In this document: positions 16,139 through 20,910 of the stretch, piece by piece
How the letters are laid out: each line of letters begins with the position of its first letter
How positions within the stretch are numbered: position 1 is the stretch's first letter
Assembly (NCBI GenBank): GCA_023818745.1
Contig: JAMWBY010000015.1
Location: forward strand, 1 to 20,910
Origin: Candidatus Omnitrophota bacterium
GTDB lineage: Bacteria; Ratteibacteria; UBA8468; B48-G9; JAFGKM01
DNA: 20,910 nt
Direction: 5' to 3'
Made by a program: the position numbers and the translations under genes
Notes under the pieces: generated by a model
Seen by the model: only the letters and a program-made list of their open reading frames with translations
Database searches by the model: none
What the model was told of the DNA's origin: nothing

Positions 16139-16888
16139 TTATCCTTGCTTATCTTTTTTACTTTTTAAAATAATAGCATTCAAATCAATATTGGCCTTAT
16201 AAATATTTTCTTCAATATTAGTTATTAAAACATTTTCTACTGTAAAATAAGAAGATGGGTTGTCAAAATACTTAATGCATCTCATTATTTCATTACTTGT
16301 TCCTGAAATACTTAATTTAAGAGGAATTGTTTCATAAAATAAGACAGAGGTGGGTTCTCCCGGTGCTATATTATCTATTTTTGTAACTCCAGCATCTATT
16401 ACAAGTTTAATAAGGTCCTTTACTACTTCAAATCTTTTGGTTAAACTGGGTATCAAATTCATATCAATAAGTCCTGTTTTAGGAAAAGGTAAAGAAGTAG
16501 GTATGTCCACATCTCTTGTTTTTGCCATTTTTTGAAGTTTATCCTCAGAAAAATAAATATATTCTTTAAATTCTATTGATGGATATCTCGTAAATTCTGG
16601 TATTGTTGGATAGTATGTAGAAAAACTATTTAACATAACTTCAAACTGTTTTTCCAAAAAATTCTTCTTTTTTTCAAGTTTCCCTATTAATTCAGGAGAA
16701 GGTGCTTTGTCTCTTTCCGTTTCATATTTTTTAACTTCTTGATATTTGGTTTTAATTTGCTCTTCCATCTTTTTTATTTCCTGATTTGTCTTTTTATTAA
16801 AAAAATAACCTCCAATCATAATCCCTAACACAATTACAAATGAAATATATAAAGAAAACCTTTTTAATAAGTTAAATATCTTTTTCAT
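16139..16888 (-). CDS. pilO: PilO-like (Amuc_1100-like) alignment protein
   Basis: A 249-residue bitopic inner-membrane protein with a short basic cytoplasmic start (MKKIFNLLKR), a membrane segment (about 11-29), a coiled coil (about 33-95) and a periplasmic domain with DLIKLVIDAGVTKI and PLKLSISGTSNEIMRCI followed by a strand-rich end. The order of these elements resembles Akkermansia Amuc_1100, a PilO-like protein, as I remember its sequence. PilO pairs with PilN and contacts PilP, linking the cytoplasmic PilM to the secretin. Its start overlaps the pilM-pilN stop in ATGA and it ends 3 nt before the GspC/PilP-like gene, so all three are probably translated as a coupled set. The function is inferred from fold, topology and context. 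Confidence 0.82.
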   Translation of the reverse strand: MKKIFNLLKRFSLYISFVIVLGIMIGGYFFNKKTNQEIKKMEEQIKTKYQEVKKYETERDKAPSPELIGKLEKKKNFLEKQFEVMLNSFSTYYPTIPEFTRYPSIEFKEYIYFSEDKLQKMAKTRDVDIPTSLPFPKTGLIDMNLIPSLTKRFEVVKDLIKLVIDAGVTKIDNIAPGEPTSVLFYETIPLKLSISGTSNEIMRCIKYFDNPSSYFTVENVLITNIEENIYKANIDLNAIILKSKKDKQG

Positions 16889-18534
16889 TTTAAATTCAAA
16901 ACAATTTCAAAATCTATTTTATTTTTTTCTTTATTTACTTCACAGGATTTTATCTCCACTTTTTGAATAAAATCCAGTTTACTCAAAGCATCCACAAAAT
17001 CCTTGAAATCATTAAATGCTGTCTTTATATCTCCTATTATCACTTCTCCTATTAAGGTAAAAACATTACTACTTTCTACCCTTATTTCTTCTTTCTTGGG
17101 TTGTTCAGATGTTGGACCAATAGGTTGACCTTCTGGCCCTTGTTCAGCAGGAGCTTCTTTTTTTTCCGCTGAGACAATACCAGGAGTTATTGAGGTTAAA
17201 TAAATTTTACTACTTGGCAGGGTGTTTCCTATTGTTAAAATTCTTTTTAACCAGATATTTTTCTTATCCAGTAATTCTTTCACAATTTTTACTTTACCAT
17301 CAAGTTCATTTATTTCTTTATTAAGTTTTTCTAATTCTGGCTTATATTTCTCATATTGACCTAAAGAAACTTCAATATCTTTTAAAATACCTTCAAGCAT
17401 TATCTTATCCTGATTATAAAAAAGAACAGGGGTTAAAGATATAATTCCTGCCATTAAAATTGAAAGGTATATATAAGGTCTATTAACTCTAAATTCCTTT
17501 ATTCTTTCTATCTCTTCAGGCAAAAAATTGATGTTTATGAAAACAGGCAATATTTTCCTTAAACCAATCCCGAGTATAGTTACAAGTTCTTCATCTTTTT
17601 CTTTTAAGTAAGAATATTTATCTTCTACTTCTATATCTTCTAATGGTTTAAAATAATAAACAGGGACTCTACTTTTCTCTTCAAAATATTCCTTCAATCC
17701 TTTCAATAAACAACTTCCTCCACAGAGATATATACTTTCAAGTTCTGGTCCTTTTAGAGTAAATCTCCAATAATCTATTGAATTTTGTAATTCTGTATGT
17801 AAACTATCAAGAGAACTCATCACTACACTACTTTCTACTCCTTTTTCTTTTTTTTCTATCTCTGCTTCAGAAAATTCCTTGTTTTCTGTTTCAGCAATAG
17901 CATTTGTAATAGTGTTTCCTGATACAGTAAGAGACCTTACAAGAAATTTTTCTTTATAAATTATAATTAAATTAGTAGAATTAGCACCTATTTCAAGAAG
18001 TCCCATACATTTTTCTCTACCAATATTTTTCAAAACAACGAAAATATTTATCAGGGCTAAACTATCTGCATCAAGAAAATACGGGTCAATCCCGAGCGAA
18101 GTTATTTTTCTAATATATTCATTTAAAATTTCTTTTTTTATAGCACCAAGAATAACATTATAATTCTGTTCTATTTCTTCAAAAATTTGATATTTCCAAT
18201 TTACTACTTCAAGAGGAAACGGAATTTGCTGCTGAACTTCATACTTAAGAATATCTTTTAATTTTTTAACCGGAACTTTTGGAACACTTAATGCTCTTAC
18301 CAGAACACCTCTGCTTGGAATTGAAACATAATAACTTTTCCCTGGCAAAGATTGAATAAATTTTTTCCCTTCTGTTCTTATAAAATCATCAATTTCTTCC
18401 CCTGAAACATTAGAAAGGTCAAGTTCATTATAATATGTAAGGACAATTTTTCCACCTAAATACCCTAAATCTATAACACGAATCTTTGTTGAACCTATAT
18501 CAATAACTAAATTTCTCCTGCCTCCCACCTTCAC
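16885..18534 (-). CDS. pilM: PilM-PilN fusion protein
   Basis: A 549-residue fusion of two pilus alignment proteins that are usually separate. The PilM part (1-330) is an actin-like ATPase fold with phosphate loops VIDIGSTKIRVIDL (10-23) and EIGANSTNLIIIYK (181-194) and the adenosine motif LCGGSCLLKGL (270-280). ININFLPEEIERIK (333-346) matches the PilN N-terminal peptide that binds PilM, here in the linker. A membrane segment (about 354-373), a coiled coil (380-425) and a periplasmic PilN domain (430-549), interrupted by a Pro/Glu/Gln-rich insert at 455-482, follow. The GTG at 18534 is chosen because AAAGGAGT lies 6 nt upstream; there is no ATG near the phosphate loop. It begins 26 nt after the tRNA. 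Confidence 0.93.
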   Translation of the reverse strand: MKVGGRRNLVIDIGSTKIRVIDLGYLGGKIVLTYYNELDLSNVSGEEIDDFIRTEGKKFIQSLPGKSYYVSIPSRGVLVRALSVPKVPVKKLKDILKYEVQQQIPFPLEVVNWKYQIFEEIEQNYNVILGAIKKEILNEYIRKITSLGIDPYFLDADSLALINIFVVLKNIGREKCMGLLEIGANSTNLIIIYKEKFLVRSLTVSGNTITNAIAETENKEFSEAEIEKKEKGVESSVVMSSLDSLHTELQNSIDYWRFTLKGPELESIYLCGGSCLLKGLKEYFEEKSRVPVYYFKPLEDIEVEDKYSYLKEKDEELVTILGIGLRKILPVFININFLPEEIERIKEFRVNRPYIYLSILMAGIISLTPVLFYNQDKIMLEGILKDIEVSLGQYEKYKPELEKLNKEINELDGKVKIVKELLDKKNIWLKRILTIGNTLPSSKIYLTSITPGIVSAEKKEAPAEQGPEGQPIGPTSEQPKKEEIRVESSNVFTLIGEVIIGDIKTAFNDFKDFVDALSKLDFIQKVEIKSCEVNKEKNKIDFEIVLNLK

Positions 18535-18540
18535 TATATT

Positions 18541-18548
18541 ACTCCTTT
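18541..18548 (-). promoter_or_regulatory. Shine-Dalgarno fixing the pilM-pilN GTG start
   Basis: AAAGGAGT on the minus strand, about 7 nt (counted from GGAG) before the GTG at 18534-18532. It lies in the 26-nt gap after the tRNA, so it stays on the messenger if the tRNA is excised. Confidence 0.75.
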
Positions 18549-18560
18549 ATAAAACTGAAA

Positions 18561-18632
18561 TTGCGGGGGGCCGATTTGAACGGCCGACCTCCAGGTTATG
18601 GGCCTGGCGAGCTACCACTGCTCCACCCCGCA
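18561..18632 (-). tRNA. Initiator tRNA-fMet (CAT)
   Basis: A 72-nt cloverleaf: acceptor TGCGGGG/CCCCGCA, D-arm GAGC-AGTGGTA-GCTC, anticodon arm CCAGG-CCCATAA-CCTGG (anticodon CAT, 18600-18598), variable loop AGGTC, T-arm GGCCG-TTCAAAT-CGGCC, discriminator A. The D-stem has A11:U24, the purine:pyrimidine order typical of initiators, and the whole is close to the E. coli initiator. Two hallmarks differ: position 1 is U, which can pair with A72 instead of the C1xA72 mismatch, and the three G:C pairs of the anticodon stem read A:U, G:C, G:C. CCA is not encoded. It lies between zapA and pilM-pilN, with its own promoter-like sequence immediately upstream. Confidence 0.95.
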
Positions 18633-18641
18633 TAGTTTAAA

Positions 18642-18670
18642 ATTTTACACCTTTATTCATATTTTGTCAA
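18642..18670 (-). promoter_or_regulatory. Sigma-70-like promoter for the tRNA and pilus operon
   Basis: The -35 TTGACA (18670-18665) lies in the last codons of zapA. The -10 TAAAAT (18647-18642) is exactly 17 nt further. The expected start is about 7 nt after the -10, near 18635, three nucleotides before the tRNA 5' end at 18632. Such a short leader is normal for a tRNA. The match equals the one found before the TPR secretin. It could drive the tRNA and, by read-through, the pilM-pilN operon. Confidence 0.7.
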
Positions 18671-18953
18671 GTTTTTCAAGCATTACATTTAATTCTTTTT
18701 CAACATCTTCTATTTTTTTTATAACTGTAGTTTTATATTCTTCTTTTAATGAGAGTTCCTTTTTTAAGTTGTAAATTAACTCATATAATTCAATTATATA
18801 AAAAATTAAAATGTCAACCTTATCAAAAAACTTGTATTCATTTTGAAAAGTTTTATATTTTTCATTTATTTCCTTTACAACTTTATTTAACTCTGGCAAT
18901 GGAAGAGATGAATGAATTGAATATGTTTTCCCAAGTATATTTATTTTATACAT
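18657..18953 (-). CDS. zapA: ZapA-like cell-division protein
   Basis: A 98-residue protein starting MYKINILGKTYSIHSS, the short beta-strand start of ZapA, followed by PELNKVVKEINEKYKTF and a long hydrophobic-charged helix (about 45-98) that forms the dimerising coiled coil in the family. ZapA cross-links FtsZ filaments at midcell. zapA next to pheT is a common bacterial arrangement, which supports the call. The ATG at 18953 has GAGGAG directly upstream and overlaps the pheT stop by 8 nt; a TTG at 18989 would add 12 unneeded residues deep inside pheT. The -35 of the tRNA promoter lies in its last codons. Confidence 0.82.
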   Translation of the reverse strand: MYKINILGKTYSIHSSLPLPELNKVVKEINEKYKTFQNEYKFFDKVDILIFYIIELYELIYNLKKELSLKEEYKTTVIKKIEDVEKELNVMLEKLDKI

Positions 18954-20910
18954 TTTCTCCTCTAAGTTTCCCTTTAAATTTCCCCTCAATCGTTTTAATT
19001 ATTAATTTTGAAAAATTATCTATTTCTTCACTATCAAGTGTTTTCTCTAACGAACGAAAAGTAATAGAAAAACTTACACTTATTTTATCATCTGGTATAT
19101 TTTTTCCCCTATATATATCAAAAACTTCAATTTTCTCAATAGGAAGATTTAGATTCATTATTTCCTTTTCAATTTCTTTCCAGTTTATATTTTCAGGGAA
19201 TAAAAAAGAAAAATCTCTTTGCGAAAAAGGAAATTTAGGCAATTGTTTGAACTTCTTTTCAAAATTTATATATTTCAATAGATTTTCAATTAAAATTTCA
19301 CATATATAAATCTCTCCTTCTATATCATAAAAATTTTTCAACTCTTCAGATGGTAAAAATAAATCTCCAACTTTTTCTTCTGAATAATATATACCATAAT
19401 TTGTTCCACTCTCTGCAAAATTCCTATATTCTTTAATATACTCTAAATTTTCTAATCCACATTCATAAAAAAATTTCTCAATTTTCCCCTTGAAATCAAA
19501 AAATGTTCCAACATTCAAAGATACAATTAAAAGTGAATCTTTTTCTTCAAAATTTTCTTCTCCGTCTTTCTTGTAAACCTTTCCCAACTCAAATATTTCA
19601 ATTTTTCTATTTTGATATGAAAGGTTATATTTTACAACTTCAAGAACATTAAAAATCAAAGAATTTCTTAAAAAAGAAAAAGATTGAGAAAGAGGATTTT
19701 CTATTTCTATAGTATCAGATAGAAATTTTTTAGCAATTAAATCAGAAATAAAACTTAAAGTTATAACTTCCCAAAAACCAAGATTAACAAGAATATTTCT
19801 TATTTTTTTAAAAATTTCATAATTTGAAGATAAAAAAGAGGGCTTTATAACAGCGTAGGGGATTTCTAAAGGTATTTCCATATATTTCTTGTATTTTGCA
19901 ATCTCCTCAATAATATCTATATCTTCCTTAACATCTTTTCTATATTCTGAAATAGTTAAAAGAAATTCTCCATTTTCTTTTTTAATACCAAAATTTAACT
20001 TCTCAAAGATATCTTTTAAAAATTCATCTTCAACTTTTATCCCAAGAATTTTTTCTATCTTTTCTTTTTTTAAATATATCTGTTTTTTTGTTTCTTCCCT
20101 TGTGCCTGCAAAACTAATTCTTCCAACCTGTCCACCACAAAATTTTTTAATCATAATAGTTGCTCTTTCCATACCTTTCTCAGCCATTGTAACATTCAGT
20201 CCTTTTTCAAATCTTAAAGATGCTTCAGTAATTAATCCAAGTTTTTTACTTCCCCTCCTTATAATAGATTGACTAAAATAAGCACTTTCAATCAAAATAT
20301 TTTTTGTTTCTTCACTAACTTCTGTATTTGCTCCACCCATTATTCCTGCTATAGCAATAGGTTTTTCTTCATCCGCGATAATTAAAATATCTTCAACATC
20401 TCTATCTTTGCCATCAATAGTGATCAACTTTTCTCCTTTCCTTCCTCTTCTCACAATTATTTTCCCTTTTATTTTATCAAGGTCAAAAATATGTAATGGC
20501 TGTCCTACTTCACACATAACAAAATTTGAAATGTCAACAACTAGAAAGGAACTTCTAAAACCTATGTCCTCAATTATTTCTTTAAACTCTTGATTGGATT
20601 TAGTATTATTTATTCCCTTTATTATTCTGCATGAATAATAAGGACAATCTTTAATATCTTCTATCTCTACGGGAATGAAGTTATCAATTTCTTCTTCTAT
20701 TTCCCCATTTATTTCTTTTATAGAAAATTTTCCAAAAGGTAAAATTTCTCTCAAAAGTCCTATAAAACTCAAAAGGTCTGGTCTGTTTGCAGGACTTTCT
20801 ATCTCAAAAATAAAGTCATCTTTTTTTCTTTGTAATATCTTTGGATTCATTCCAAGAATATTTAAATACTCTATAACTTCATCAAAATTTAATTCCCCCA
20901 AAATATAATT
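18946..20910 (-). CDS. pheT: Phenylalanyl-tRNA synthetase beta subunit, 5' end missing, apparently without EMAP domain
   Basis: The last 654 residues of PheT, open to the window edge. Numbered from the TTG at 20901 (three further residues lie upstream), the B1 remnant is at 1-25 (LNFDEVIEYLNILG). IESPANRPDLLS (34-45) is the start of the second half of B1. B3/B4 follows (about 88-265, with VVDISNFVMCEVGQPLHIFD and AGIMGGANTEVS), then B5 (about 272-345), the catalytic-like core, and a C-terminal anticodon-binding FDX-ACB domain (about 557-651, LPKFPFSQRDFSFLFPE). In most bacterial PheT a roughly 110-residue EMAP/OB tRNA-binding domain separates the two halves of B1; here only about eight residues do. 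It charges tRNA-Phe together with PheS, which is not in the window. Confidence 0.95.
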   Translation of the reverse strand, partial: NYILGELNFDEVIEYLNILGMNPKILQRKKDDFIFEIESPANRPDLLSFIGLLREILPFGKFSIKEINGEIEEEIDNFIPVEIEDIKDCPYYSCRIIKGINNTKSNQEFKEIIEDIGFRSSFLVVDISNFVMCEVGQPLHIFDLDKIKGKIIVRRGRKGEKLITIDGKDRDVEDILIIADEEKPIAIAGIMGGANTEVSEETKNILIESAYFSQSIIRRGSKKLGLITEASLRFEKGLNVTMAEKGMERATIMIKKFCGGQVGRISFAGTREETKKQIYLKKEKIEKILGIKVEDEFLKDIFEKLNFGIKKENGEFLLTISEYRKDVKEDIDIIEEIAKYKKYMEIPLEIPYAVIKPSFLSSNYEIFKKIRNILVNLGFWEVITLSFISDLIAKKFLSDTIEIENPLSQSFSFLRNSLIFNVLEVVKYNLSYQNRKIEIFELGKVYKKDGEENFEEKDSLLIVSLNVGTFFDFKGKIEKFFYECGLENLEYIKEYRNFAESGTNYGIYYSEEKVGDLFLPSEELKNFYDIEGEIYICEILIENLLKYINFEKKFKQLPKFPFSQRDFSFLFPENINWKEIEKEIMNLNLPIEKIEVFDIYRGKNIPDDKISVSFSITFRSLEKTLDSEEIDNFSKLIIKTIEGKFKGKLRGENV

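Noticed and set aside
15423..16202. A 259-codon Ser/Leu/Phe-rich open frame on the plus strand
   Set aside because: It is the antisense image of the Glu/Lys/Arg rod gene; stops are rare there because the strand is pyrimidine-rich.
18561..18632. Elongator tRNA-Met or tRNA-Ile2 (both can have a CAT anticodon)
   Set aside because: The GAGC/GCTC D-stem with A11:U24 and the GCGGGG acceptor follow the initiator, not the elongator or Ile2 pattern.
18790..18817. TTGACA followed by TATAAT inside zapA
   Set aside because: The spacing is only 13 nt and it lies within coding sequence, so it is probably chance in A+T-rich DNA.

Overview
This is an A+T-rich bacterial window in which every gene I can support lies on the minus strand. 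Read in transcription order (right to left) it holds pheT (5' end beyond the window), zapA, an initiator tRNA-Met, a type IV pilus-like assembly module, a complete gspD-to-gspM type II secretion set, polA, and the first codons of a further secreted protein. Gaps between genes are 0 to 45 nt and many genes overlap, so most of the window is probably one or two long transcription units. There is no gene-free stretch over 300 bases, and I see no CRISPR array, insertion sequence or transposase.

Organism: a diderm (two secretins, prepilin-like proteins, signal peptides). The order PilM/PilN fusion, PilO (resembling Akkermansia Amuc_1100), a PilP/GspC-like protein and a secretin recalls the PVC superphylum. 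With the very low G+C this fits an uncultivated lineage such as Omnitrophota or a relative. The assignment is inference and weak.

Right end (18535-20910): pheT, of bacterial type but without the usual EMAP tRNA-binding insertion in the visible part; zapA overlapping it by 8 nt; then an initiator tRNA with unusual identity elements. A TTGACA-17-TAAAAT promoter directly precedes the tRNA, which ends 26 nt before the GTG start of the pilM-pilN fusion.

Upper module (12317-18534): the PilM-PilN fusion, PilO, a 647-residue GspC/PilP-like protein with a roughly 410-residue highly charged cytoplasmic extension containing a near-perfect 208-bp duplication, and a TPR-bearing secretin. A second TTGACA-17-TAAAAT promoter lies in the 45-nt gap before this secretin.

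Lower module (2540-12286): a secreted HEAT-repeat protein, then gspD, E, F, G, H, I, J, K, L and M in canonical order. gspH is interrupted by one frameshift exactly at a T9 run and is otherwise intact.

Working together: one assembly ATPase (GspE) and one platform protein (GspF) appear to serve a pseudopilus built from GspG-K. Two inner-membrane alignment sets (PilM-N/PilO/PilP-like and GspL/GspM) and two secretins are encoded beside them. No prepilin peptidase and no PilT-type retraction ATPase is in the window. The hybrid layout, the giant cytoplasmic rod on the GspC/PilP-like subunit and the T9 frameshift in gspH are the most interesting signals.
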